From contig DAIOVG010000061.1 in assembly GCA_036759125.1 (NCBI GenBank), positions 1-14,255 on the forward strand: a stretch of DNA of 14,255 nucleotides. The letters are read 5' to 3'. The notes beneath the pieces were generated by a model, which was given only the letters and a program-made list of their open reading frames with translations, ran no database searches and was not told where the DNA came from. Shown one piece after another: positions 6,341 to 12,692 of this stretch; position 1 is the first letter of the stretch; each line of letters starts with the position of its first letter. This DNA comes from CAXXOK01 sp036759125 (lineage in GTDB: Bacteria > Bacillota > Clostridia > Christensenellales > Aristaeellaceae). The translations under genes were made by a program, and so were the position numbers.

Positions 6341-6793
6341 TTACTTGTCGCCTGTGCCGGAAACCAGCACTTTCATTTTCGCGGCGATGCCGGAATATAC
6401 GGTCACGTTCACATCGTACTCGCCGGTTTGGCGAATGGGATCGCATTCCACCTTGCGCTTGTCGATTTCAAACCCGTACTGCTTTTTAAGCTCGTCGGCA
6501 ATTTCCTGATTGGTCACGCTGCCGTACAGGCGCCCGGTATCGCCGGACTTAGCGGTTACGCGAATCACCTTGCCGCTCAGCGCCTTTGCTTCATCCTGCG
6601 CAGTCTGTCGGCGTTCTTTCTCCTGTTGCTCTTCGGCGGCGCGCTTGCGCTCAATCTCCTTGATGGATGCGGGCGTGGCCTCCACAGCCCACTTGCGCGG
6701 GAACAGATAATTGCGTGCATACCCATCGGAAACCGTGAGTATATCTTCCTTTTTACCCTGACCTTTCACATCACAAAGTAAAATAACCTTCAT
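6341..6793 (-). CDS. rplI: 50S ribosomal protein bL9
   Basis: 150 residues, full length. The N-terminal L9 signature is clear (MKVILLCDVKGQGKKEDILT, then VSDGYARNYLFPRKWAVEAT). A charged connecting helix spans about 43-75, and the C-terminal RNA-binding domain runs from about 76 (GRLYGSVTNQEIADELKKQYG) to the end. bL9 binds 23S rRNA near the L1 stalk and helps keep reading frame. The start is the ATG at 6793 with GGAGG upstream; the frame is open 11 codons further but without support. First gene of rplI-dnaB-yhaM; the common upstream genes yybS and gdpP are missing and a histidine kinase gene stands there instead. Confidence 0.97.
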   Translation of the reverse strand: MKVILLCDVKGQGKKEDILTVSDGYARNYLFPRKWAVEATPASIKEIERKRAAEEQQEKERRQTAQDEAKALSGKVIRVTAKSGDTGRLYGSVTNQEIADELKKQYGFEIDKRKVECDPIRQTGEYDVNVTVYSGIAAKMKVLVSGTGDK

Positions 6794-6847
6794 AACTTTG
6801 CTTCCTCCTTCACTTTGATTGCTCAAGATCCATGAACCGTAAAGAAT

Positions 6848-6876
6848 ATTATATCGTTACGAGATGGCTACGTCAA
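6848..6876 (-). promoter_or_regulatory. Near-consensus promoter of rplI-dnaB-yhaM, overlapping the kinase gene end
   Basis: On the minus strand, TTGACG (6876-6871), 17 nt, TATAAT (6853-6848). The -35 and most of the spacer lie in the last codons of the histidine kinase gene (stop at 6857). The predicted start leaves a leader of about 48 nt before rplI. No terminator separates the kinase gene from rplI, so rarA-kinase read-through could add to expression. Confidence 0.85.
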
Positions 6877-7765
6877 TGCTCGGCGCTATGTCGTCCTTCA
6901 AGGCAATTTTTGGCAGCAGAACGGAAAAACGCGTGCCAGACTCCCCGCTCAAGCAGTCAACGGTACCGCCATACGGCTTGAGCGTGTTTTTCACGATGGA
7001 CAGCCCCATGCCGTGGTTCTCGCCTTTGGTGCTGACACCTTCTTCGAAAATGGTTGACAGCAGTTCTTCGGGGATGACCGCGCCGTTGTTATCAATCGTA
7101 AAGCGAAACGCGCGGATATCTTCCGCAATGGAAAGGGAAATCTGCGGGTGTTCCGCCTGCCTTGCGGCATCCATGGCGTTATCAATCAGGTTGCCGAGCA
7201 CACGGCACAATTCCCAGGCGGGCATGGGCAGGTCCTGCAGCGGGCTTTTAATATCCATCTGCAAGGAAATGTGTTCATGCGCGCAGGCCCCGGCCTTGAC
7301 CTTGAGCAACGCGTTAACCGCTGTGGAGCGGGTAGACAGGAAGCTGGACACTGCGCGGATGTCGCCATAGACCTTTTCCAGATAATCAGTTGCTTCGGCG
7401 TATTCGCTCATCTCCATCAGGCTGTACACGACCTGCAAATGGTTGAGGAAGTCGTGCCGCTGTGCGCGCAGGGTGTGGTTCAAATCATCCATCTGCGTGT
7501 TGGTCTGCTCCAGATCCATAATCTGAAGCTGGCGTCTTCGCGCCATCAACGCTTCGCGTATGTCCAGAAACGCGCCCCAGCTGGCCATCAGTCCACCGAT
7601 GACCGCAAAAAGAAGAATAAACTGCCGGTTTTGCGGGGTAATGCCGGTGAACAGAAGGTAGACGACAAAGCCCATCAGCACCGCGATTTCGGAGATGTTG
7701 ACGATGATGGCGTATAGGGATGCCTTGCTGACATCGATTTGGCGGGTGACTTTTCTTCTGTTCAC
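6857..7765 (-). CDS. Membrane Spo0B-type sensor histidine kinase (orphan)
   Basis: 302 residues. There are two hydrophobic segments (about 18-39 and 48-67) with almost no extracytosolic loop, then a coiled helix (72-100), then a SPOB_a-type dimerisation/phosphoacceptor helix with RHDFLNHLQVVYSLMEM (103-119; H104 is the likely phosphorylated His). The GHKL ATPase domain follows with an N-box NLIDNAMDA (192-200), a G1-like DNNGA (225-229), an F-box IFEEGVSTK (239-247) and a G2 loop GENHGMGLSIVK (248-259). All boxes are present, so it is probably an active kinase, unlike Spo0B itself. The GTG start overlaps the rarA stop (GTGA), so it is translationally coupled. No response regulator is in the window. 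With no external sensor domain, it probably senses a membrane or cytoplasmic cue or a partner protein. Target unknown. Confidence 0.85.
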   Translation of the reverse strand: MNRRKVTRQIDVSKASLYAIIVNISEIAVLMGFVVYLLFTGITPQNRQFILLFAVIGGLMASWGAFLDIREALMARRRQLQIMDLEQTNTQMDDLNHTLRAQRHDFLNHLQVVYSLMEMSEYAEATDYLEKVYGDIRAVSSFLSTRSTAVNALLKVKAGACAHEHISLQMDIKSPLQDLPMPAWELCRVLGNLIDNAMDAARQAEHPQISLSIAEDIRAFRFTIDNNGAVIPEELLSTIFEEGVSTKGENHGMGLSIVKNTLKPYGGTVDCLSGESGTRFSVLLPKIALKDDIAPSIDVAIS

Positions 7766-9093
7766 GCTTTTTTATCCTTCCCAAACCTACGTTCCAGTCT
7801 GGCTTTCAGCTTTTGCTCGTTCCCCTGGTCGCTGGGGCGGTAATACACACGGTTTTCGTACCCTTTGGGCATATAGGTCTGCTTGACGAAATGCTCCGGA
7901 AACATGTGCGGGTACAGATAATCGGAATTCTTTTCATTGGCGGGCACCATGCTCTGGTCACGAAGATAAACAGGAACGGCGGTAAAGTTGCCGTTTCTGG
8001 CGTCGGCCTCGGCTTCGCCTAATGCTTCGACCACACTGTTGCTCTTCTCGGCCAGGCAGATCGCCAGAATCGCCTGCGCGATGGGGATGCGCGCTTCGGG
8101 CATCCCGACGGTTTCCAGGGCATTGGCTGCGGCATGTGCCTGTAGCATCGCGACCGGATCGGCAAGCCCAACGTCCTCGCTGGCGTGTACAATCAGCCGC
8201 CGCACAATCAACCGGGGATCGATGCCCGCGTACATGAGCCGCGCAAACCATAAAAGCGCAGCGTCCGGATCGCTGCCGCGCATGCTCTTAATGAACGCCG
8301 ACAGCATATCGTAGTACAGCCCCTCATCCAGCTTCATGATCGGCTTTTGAACGCTTTCCTGCGCTACGTCCATCGTAATATGCTTCACGCCGTCCGAATC
8401 TTCTTTCGTGGTCAGGAACGCGAGCTCCAGCGCCGATAATGCCGTGCGAACATCCCCGCCGGACATACGGGCGATGTAGCGCAGCGCGTCGTCGCCGCAG
8501 TCCACCATATAACGCCCGTAGCCGCGTTCCTCATCCTTGAGTGCAGATAAAAGGGCTTGATGGATATCGTCGGTCGTCAGCGGCTGAAAGGCAAAAACAC
8601 GGCAGCGGCTGACGATTGCGGGGGTCATGCTCGCCATGGGGTTTTCGGTGGTCGAGCCGATAAAGCGGATCAACCCGGATTCGATCGCCGGGAGAATGGA
8701 ATCGCTCTGCGCTTTGGACCAGCGGTGGCATTCGTCAAGCAGTAGGTAGGTCGCCTTGCCCTGTAACAAGCGCCTTTCTTCGGCGGTTTTCAAGACCTTG
8801 CGCACGTCGGCTACGCCGCTGGTCACAGCGTTCAACTTCACAAAATCGCTGCCGGTCATTCCGGCGACAATATGCGCAAGCGAGGTCTTCCCGCAGCCGG
8901 GTGGTCCCCAGAAAATGCTGGATTGCAGCTTGTCCGCCATGATGGCGCGCCGAAGTAGCCGGCCTTCGCCAACCAGATGCTCCTGCCCAACGAACTCTTC
9001 CAGAGTGCGAGGGCGCATACGGTCGGCCAGGGGCGACTGTGTGGGGTGATCGACCATGGTGCTCCAAAGCGTTTGCTGATCAAACTCTTTCAT
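7762..9093 (-). CDS. rarA: Replication-associated recombination protein A (RarA/MgsA), AAA+ ATPase
   Basis: 443 residues, full length. AAA+ module: SPLADRMRPRTLEEFVGQEH (20-39), Walker A GPPGCGKT (63-70), Walker B LLLDE (117-121) running into CHRW, sensor 1 GSTTENP (146-152), and the arginine-finger region SRCRVF (162-167). The C-terminal tetramerisation part carries the family stretches DPDAALLWFARLMYAGIDPR and YLYPHMFPEHFVKQTYMPKG. RarA is a clamp-loader relative that acts at stalled forks and gaps. Start: the ATG at 9093 gives the N-terminus expected from clostridial homologues (MKEF...), but it has no clear ribosome binding site; an ATG at 9057 has GGAG 4 nt upstream and is the alternative. 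The gene overlaps the downstream kinase gene by 4 bases. Divergent from the DUF4097-ybaB-recR operon. Confidence 0.94.
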   Translation of the reverse strand: MKEFDQQTLWSTMVDHPTQSPLADRMRPRTLEEFVGQEHLVGEGRLLRRAIMADKLQSSIFWGPPGCGKTSLAHIVAGMTGSDFVKLNAVTSGVADVRKVLKTAEERRLLQGKATYLLLDECHRWSKAQSDSILPAIESGLIRFIGSTTENPMASMTPAIVSRCRVFAFQPLTTDDIHQALLSALKDEERGYGRYMVDCGDDALRYIARMSGGDVRTALSALELAFLTTKEDSDGVKHITMDVAQESVQKPIMKLDEGLYYDMLSAFIKSMRGSDPDAALLWFARLMYAGIDPRLIVRRLIVHASEDVGLADPVAMLQAHAAANALETVGMPEARIPIAQAILAICLAEKSNSVVEALGEAEADARNGNFTAVPVYLRDQSMVPANEKNSDYLYPHMFPEHFVKQTYMPKGYENRVYYRPSDQGNEQKLKARLERRFGKDKKA

Positions 9094-9194
9094 AATACAG
9101 TAAAATGCATCGGCGGGAACAGCGGGAACGGTGTTTTGACAGTCTTTCCCGGGTACCCGGATTCCTCCGTCCGAACAGTTGTTTTCCTTTGCCT

Positions 9195-9223
9195 ACTATA
9201 CCATAAAGTTGCCTCTTTGGGAA
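9195..9223 (-). promoter_or_regulatory. Candidate promoter of rarA-kinase
   Basis: On the minus strand, TTCCCA (9223-9218), 17 nt, TATAGT (9200-9195) preceded by TGG (extended -10). It predicts a leader of about 95 nt. The leader contains a 12-base palindrome CCGGGTACCCGG and an isolated GGAGGA with no start codon after it. Confidence 0.6.
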
Positions 9224-9278
9224 CCGTTTCCGGTATGCACAGAGGCAGTCTTGCGCGGGAATCGTACGCAGCCGCACA

Positions 9279-9306
9279 TTGCTTTTTTATAAGAAACCTG
9301 TATAAT
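9279..9306 (+). promoter_or_regulatory. Candidate promoter of the DUF4097-ybaB-recR operon
   Basis: TTGCTT (9279-9284), 16 nt, TATAAT (9301-9306). It is divergent from the rarA promoter, with about 56 bases between the two -35 elements. The predicted leader is about 55 nt. The -10 is perfect, the -35 weak. Confidence 0.6.
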
Positions 9307-9368
9307 TTAGGGGAAACTGCCGGAAGATATTCCCGGTTACAGCCGACCGTTACGGAGGAGGAACCATC

Positions 9369-10115
9369 TTGGAACGCAATGAAACCTTTCCGATTGAGGA
9401 GCTTCATGAAATAATCGCTCGTCTGGCGTGGGCGCAGCTGGAAATCATTACAGATGATACAGAACAGATTCAGATCCTCGCCTCAGGCGACGAACGCACC
9501 GTATCTGAGCTGAAAATCGCGGTCGACGACGGCGAACTGATCATCGAACAGCCACAGTATGGCCTGACACTGGATATCACGCATGGGCATTGGATGGAGA
9601 TTCTGGTTCGCGTACCCAAAACGTGGGACCGGATCACGCGTCTGAACACCATCAGCGGGCCAATCAAGGCGCGCGGGCTGGGCGGCGAGAACATCGCCAT
9701 CGAGACCATTACCGGAGACCTGAAAGCCACACAGTTAACTGCGGGCTCCATCGCGCTGCGCACCACGGCCGGTGCTGTGAAGGGCACGCAGCTGATCTGC
9801 GAAACCTTTGCGGGCCGCTCCGTCAGCGGCAACATCGCGCTGGACAATGTTTCTGCAAAGAACTACCGCTTCACCACCGTCAGCGGCAATATCCGCATTG
9901 ATACCAGAGGCGAGTTCGAGCAAATGGAACTGCGCACGGTATCGGGCGACAGCGAAGTAAGCACGGAGCTTGGAACGCTGAACGTTTTGGCGCGCTCGGT
10001 CAGCGGACACAAAACCATACACGGTGTCACACTCACAGATGATAAATCTGCGCCTATGGTGCGCCTGACAGGCGTATCTGGCGATTTGAAAATCAGCTTA
10101 CGGCAGGAAGCATAG
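9369..10115 (+). CDS. DUF4097-type beta-strand repeat (solenoid) protein
   Basis: 248 residues with a TTG start backed by GGAGGAGG 7 nt upstream. No signal peptide or membrane segment is seen, so it is likely cytoplasmic. The first ~90 residues are a beta-rich cap. From 95 on, an xSG/xTG turn recurs at 95, 114, 133, 152, 171, 191, 211 and 236, i.e. almost exactly every 19-20 residues (ISGPIKARG, ITGDLKATQ, TAGAVKGTQ, VSGNIALDN, VSGNIRIDT, VSGDSEVST, VSGHKTIHG, VSGDLKISL). This is the DUF4097 / 'putative adhesin' pattern, thought to fold as a right-handed beta-solenoid. Its stop is 10 nt before ybaB, so it belongs to the ybaB-recR operon, in the place where dnaX usually sits. Function unknown; context hints at DNA metabolism, but that is inference. 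Confidence 0.82.
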   Translation: MERNETFPIEELHEIIARLAWAQLEIITDDTEQIQILASGDERTVSELKIAVDDGELIIEQPQYGLTLDITHGHWMEILVRVPKTWDRITRLNTISGPIKARGLGGENIAIETITGDLKATQLTAGSIALRTTAGAVKGTQLICETFAGRSVSGNIALDNVSAKNYRFTTVSGNIRIDTRGEFEQMELRTVSGDSEVSTELGTLNVLARSVSGHKTIHGVTLTDDKSAPMVRLTGVSGDLKISLRQEA

Positions 10116-10125
10116 GAGGAGTATC

Positions 10126-10467
10126 ATGGCAAGAAATCAATTCGGCGGTTTCGGTGGCGGCGGGGGAAATATGCAGCAGCTGATGCGGCAGGCCCAGAAG
10201 CTGCAGGAACAGATGACCAAAACCCAGGCTGAGCTGGACGAACGCGAATACACCGCCCAGGCTGGCGGTGGCATGATAACAGTTACGGCGACCGGAAAAG
10301 GCGAACTCAAGGCGATTGCAATCAATCCTGAATGCGTGGATCCCGATGATGTGGAAATACTGCAGGATATGATCCTCGCGGCTGTGAATGAAGCGGTTCG
10401 ACTGGGCAAGGAAGCACGCGAGCAGGAGCTTGGCAAGCTGACTCCGGGTATGGGAGGCATGTTTTAA
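10126..10467 (+). CDS. ybaB: YbaB/EbfC family nucleoid-associated protein
   Basis: 113 residues. After a Gly-rich start (GGFGGGGGN) comes the family core: helix MQQLMRQAQKLQEQMTKTQAEL (16-37), a beta sheet (GGGMITVTATGKGELKAIAI), then DPDDVEILQDMILAAVNEAV, and a Gly/Met tail. The protein forms dimers that bind DNA and is almost always encoded just before recR. AGGAGGA sits 5-6 nt upstream of the ATG, giving a strong ribosome binding site. It is 10 nt after the DUF4097 gene and 2 nt before recR. The usual upstream gene dnaX is not here. Confidence 0.95.
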   Translation: MARNQFGGFGGGGGNMQQLMRQAQKLQEQMTKTQAELDEREYTAQAGGGMITVTATGKGELKAIAINPECVDPDDVEILQDMILAAVNEAVRLGKEAREQELGKLTPGMGGMF

Positions 10468-10469
10468 GC

Positions 10470-11069
10470 ATGTCCAAACCGCTTGAGCCCATCACGCGGA
10501 TGGTAACGCAGCTTTCCAAGCTTCCCAGCATCGGGCAAAAAAGCGCGCAGCGCCTGGCGTATTATATCATCTCCATGGAGCTTGAGGATGTACGCGAACT
10601 GGCCTCGGCTATCTACCAGGGACGCAAGGAAATCCGATACTGCAACGTCTGCGGCAATTATGCTGTGGACGAGCTTTGCGATATCTGCGCCGACCCAAGT
10701 CGAAAAAACGGGCAGATCTGCGTAGTACGCGATCCACGCGATGTGGCGGCTATCGAGCGCATGCACGACTTTGAAGGCGGCTACCACGTGCTGCATGGCA
10801 CCCTGTCGCCAATGGAGGGCATCGGGCCGGACGATATCCGCATTCAGGAGCTCCTCAAGCGCCTCGCGGATGGAGCGATTCAGGAGGTTATCCTCGCCAC
10901 CAATCCTGATATCGAGGGCGAGGCAACGGCCAGCTATATCGCGCGGCTCATCAAGCCTATGGGCATTCTGGTCACCCGCATAGCGCACGGTGTGCCTGTG
11001 GGAAGCGATCTGGAATATACTGATGAAATTACACTTTCCAAGGCCATGGAAGGCCGGCGGGAGATTTAA
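10470..11069 (+). CDS. recR: Recombination protein RecR
   Basis: 199 residues, the normal length. In order: an N-terminal helix-hairpin-helix (LSKLPSIGQKSAQRLAYYI, 15-33); a Cys4 zinc finger with C58, C61, C70 and C73; a Toprim domain from about 81 (ICVVRDPRDVAAIE; ATNPDIEGEATA 143-154); and the C-terminal Walker-B-like end GVPVGSDLEYTDEITLSKAM. RecR works with RecF and RecO to load RecA at gaps. Its GGGAGG lies 12 nt before the ATG, inside ybaB, so it relies on coupling with ybaB. A terminator follows immediately, so recR closes this operon. Confidence 0.97.
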   Translation: MSKPLEPITRMVTQLSKLPSIGQKSAQRLAYYIISMELEDVRELASAIYQGRKEIRYCNVCGNYAVDELCDICADPSRKNGQICVVRDPRDVAAIERMHDFEGGYHVLHGTLSPMEGIGPDDIRIQELLKRLADGAIQEVILATNPDIEGEATASYIARLIKPMGILVTRIAHGVPVGSDLEYTDEITLSKAMEGRREI

Positions 11070-11072
11070 GCG

Positions 11073-11098
11073 AAAAACCTGCGTACCGCAGGTTTTTT
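11073..11098 (+). terminator. Terminator after recR
   Basis: AAAAACCTGCG (11073-11083), loop TAC, CGCAGGTTTTT (11087-11097), an 11-bp perfect stem running into T. It begins 3 bases after the recR stop. The A-tract on the left arm would also make it work on the other strand. Confidence 0.88.
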
Positions 11099-11131
11099 CA
11101 CACAAAAGCATAACGATGGGGAGGATACCGG

Positions 11132-12517
11132 ATGTTTCCACTGGAACCGTGGCAATGGCTGGCAACCGGACTTCTTACGCTGCTCGTGATCTTGATGATC
11201 GCGGCGCTGGCGCTTCTGCGCAGGCGGCAAAACGGCGATGCGCTGGTGCAGAACCTCCGTATGCTGCAATCTGCGATCAGCGAAGACAGCCTCCGCCAGC
11301 GGGAAGAGCTGATGCGCACACTGCATGCCATTAATGAAAGCCTTCTGGGAAACCTGAACCGAAACGCCGAGTATCAGGTAAACCAGTTCTCCGCGCAGGA
11401 GGGGCGTCAGGCGCGTATGTACAGCTTTACTGAAGAAAGCCTCAACAAGTTTGAGACCCGTATGGCGTCAATCGATAAAACCCTGGAGCAGGAGCTTACC
11501 AAGAATGAGGCCCGCATTAAAGAAATGCGGGAGATGATCGAAAAGTCCATCACGGGTATGCGCGCCGACAACGAAAAGAAGCTCGACGAGATGCGCAAGA
11601 CGGTCGATGAAAAGCTGCAGGACACCCTGAACAAGCGCTTGACACAGAGCTTCACGCAGGTCAGCGACCGACTGGAGCAGGTGTACAAGTCCCTTGGTGA
11701 GGTCCACAGGCTGGCCGAAGGCGTAGGGGATTTGCGGCGAGTGCTGGGCAACGTAAAGCGTCGCGGCGTATGGGGTGAGATTCAGCTTGGGAACCTTCTG
11801 GCCGAGGTGCTGACGGAGAAGCAATATGAAACCAACGTACAGCTGCGCCCCGGCGCAGCCGAGCGTGTGGAATTTGCGGTGTGCCTGCCGGGGAAAGAGG
11901 ACGATCATCCTGTATACCTGCCTATTGACAGCAAATTCCCGCAGGAGGACTACGCAAGGCTTGCAGACGCCAGCGAACAGGGCGACGCATTGGCGACCGA
12001 GGCGGCCCGCACGGCGCTGATCAATGCCGTGAAGCTTGAAGCGAAACGAATTGCAACAAAATACATCGAGCCACCCTATACCACTGATTTTGCTGTGATG
12101 TTCCTGCCGCTGGAGAGCCTGTATGCCGAGGTCATGCGCAACGCCTCGCTTGTGGAGACCGTGCAGCGGGAACAGCGCATTGTGATCGCGGGACCCAGCA
12201 CGCTGCTGGCGATGCTCAACAGCCTGCAAATGGGGTTCCGCACCCTTGCTATCGAGAAACGCTCGGCCGAGGTCTGGCGGCTTCTGGGCGCGGTGAAGAA
12301 CGACTTCGGTTTATTCTCCCAGGTGCTGCAAAACACGCAGGAAAAGCTATCCCAGGCTAGCAAGACCATCGACAAGGCGTTTGTACGCACCCGCAGCATT
12401 GAGCGCAAGCTGCGCGGAGTGGAAGAGCTGGATGAAGGTGAGAGCAAGAAACTGCTTGGGGATATTTACGAGGACGCGGATACAGAACGGACATCGGAGG
12501 ATGATACGGACGCATAA
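11132..12517 (+). CDS. rmuC: DNA recombination protein RmuC (PD-(D/E)XK nuclease-like)
   Basis: 461 residues. An N-terminal membrane segment (about 9-30) is followed by RRR, placing the rest in the cytoplasm. Residues ~35-190 are a long charged coiled coil (EESLNKFETRMASIDKTLEQ and onward). The RmuC domain follows from about 195: LRRVLGNVKRRGVWGEIQLGN, then YLPIDSKFPQEDY (the DSKFP motif, part of the predicted nuclease core), then ADFAVMFLPLESLYAEV-like and AGPSTLLAMLNSLQMGFRTL stretches. In E. coli RmuC limits inversions at short inverted repeats. The acidic tail (EDADTERTSEDDTDA) is unstructured. The ribosome binding site GGGGAGGA is 6 nt upstream. It lies 34 bases after the recR terminator; I see no clear promoter, so it may depend on read-through or on a promoter inside recR. 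Confidence 0.94.
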   Translation: MFPLEPWQWLATGLLTLLVILMIAALALLRRRQNGDALVQNLRMLQSAISEDSLRQREELMRTLHAINESLLGNLNRNAEYQVNQFSAQEGRQARMYSFTEESLNKFETRMASIDKTLEQELTKNEARIKEMREMIEKSITGMRADNEKKLDEMRKTVDEKLQDTLNKRLTQSFTQVSDRLEQVYKSLGEVHRLAEGVGDLRRVLGNVKRRGVWGEIQLGNLLAEVLTEKQYETNVQLRPGAAERVEFAVCLPGKEDDHPVYLPIDSKFPQEDYARLADASEQGDALATEAARTALINAVKLEAKRIATKYIEPPYTTDFAVMFLPLESLYAEVMRNASLVETVQREQRIVIAGPSTLLAMLNSLQMGFRTLAIEKRSAEVWRLLGAVKNDFGLFSQVLQNTQEKLSQASKTIDKAFVRTRSIERKLRGVEELDEGESKKLLGDIYEDADTERTSEDDTDA

Positions 12518-12631
12518 CAGTAGAATAGCGTTTTTCTTAAGGAATTCATGATTGGGAATCATTACGTGATAGAATCGAAAACCCTTGCTAAATAATCGGT
12601 TGCAGGGTATTGTAACAAGAAGAACTTCTGA

Positions 12632-12660
12632 TTGCTATTTTTTCCAAACAATGGTTTAAT
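12632..12660 (+). promoter_or_regulatory. Promoter of rbgA-rnhB
   Basis: TTGCTA (12632-12637), 17 nt, TTTAAT (12655-12660) preceded by TGG (extended -10). The predicted start near 12667 leaves a leader of only about 25 nt, almost all of it taken up by the hairpin at 12676-12692. Confidence 0.65.
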
Positions 12661-12675
12661 TGGGTAGACTTATGG

Positions 12676-12692
12676 AAAGGGGGCTCCCCTTT
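12676..12692 (+). promoter_or_regulatory. Hairpin enclosing the rbgA ribosome binding site
   Basis: AAAGGGG (12676-12682), loop GCT, CCCCTTT (12686-12692), a 7-bp perfect stem. The left arm is the ribosome binding site, and the right arm ends on the first base of the TTG start codon. A further T-G follows, so it also resembles a short intrinsic terminator. Confidence 0.5.

Noticed and set aside
9090..9110. Six-codon mini-frame MHFTVL whose stop overlaps the rarA start
   Set aside because: No ribosome binding site before its ATG and too short to support; probably chance.
9100..9125. Short tandem GCGGGAAC repeat in the rarA leader
   Set aside because: Only two copies of nine bases; too little to call a repeat element or binding site.
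10464..11165. 233-codon minus-strand open frame opposite recR
   Set aside because: Antisense shadow of recR; it crosses the recR terminator and shows no domain.
11468..12229. 253-codon minus-strand open frame inside rmuC
   Set aside because: Antisense shadow caused by the codon bias of rmuC; no promoter or ribosome binding site.
12548..12609. Small inverted repeats ATGATT-GGG-AATCAT and ACCCT...AGGGT after rmuC
   Set aside because: Weak or bulged stems with no T-run; not acceptable as a terminator or RNA gene.
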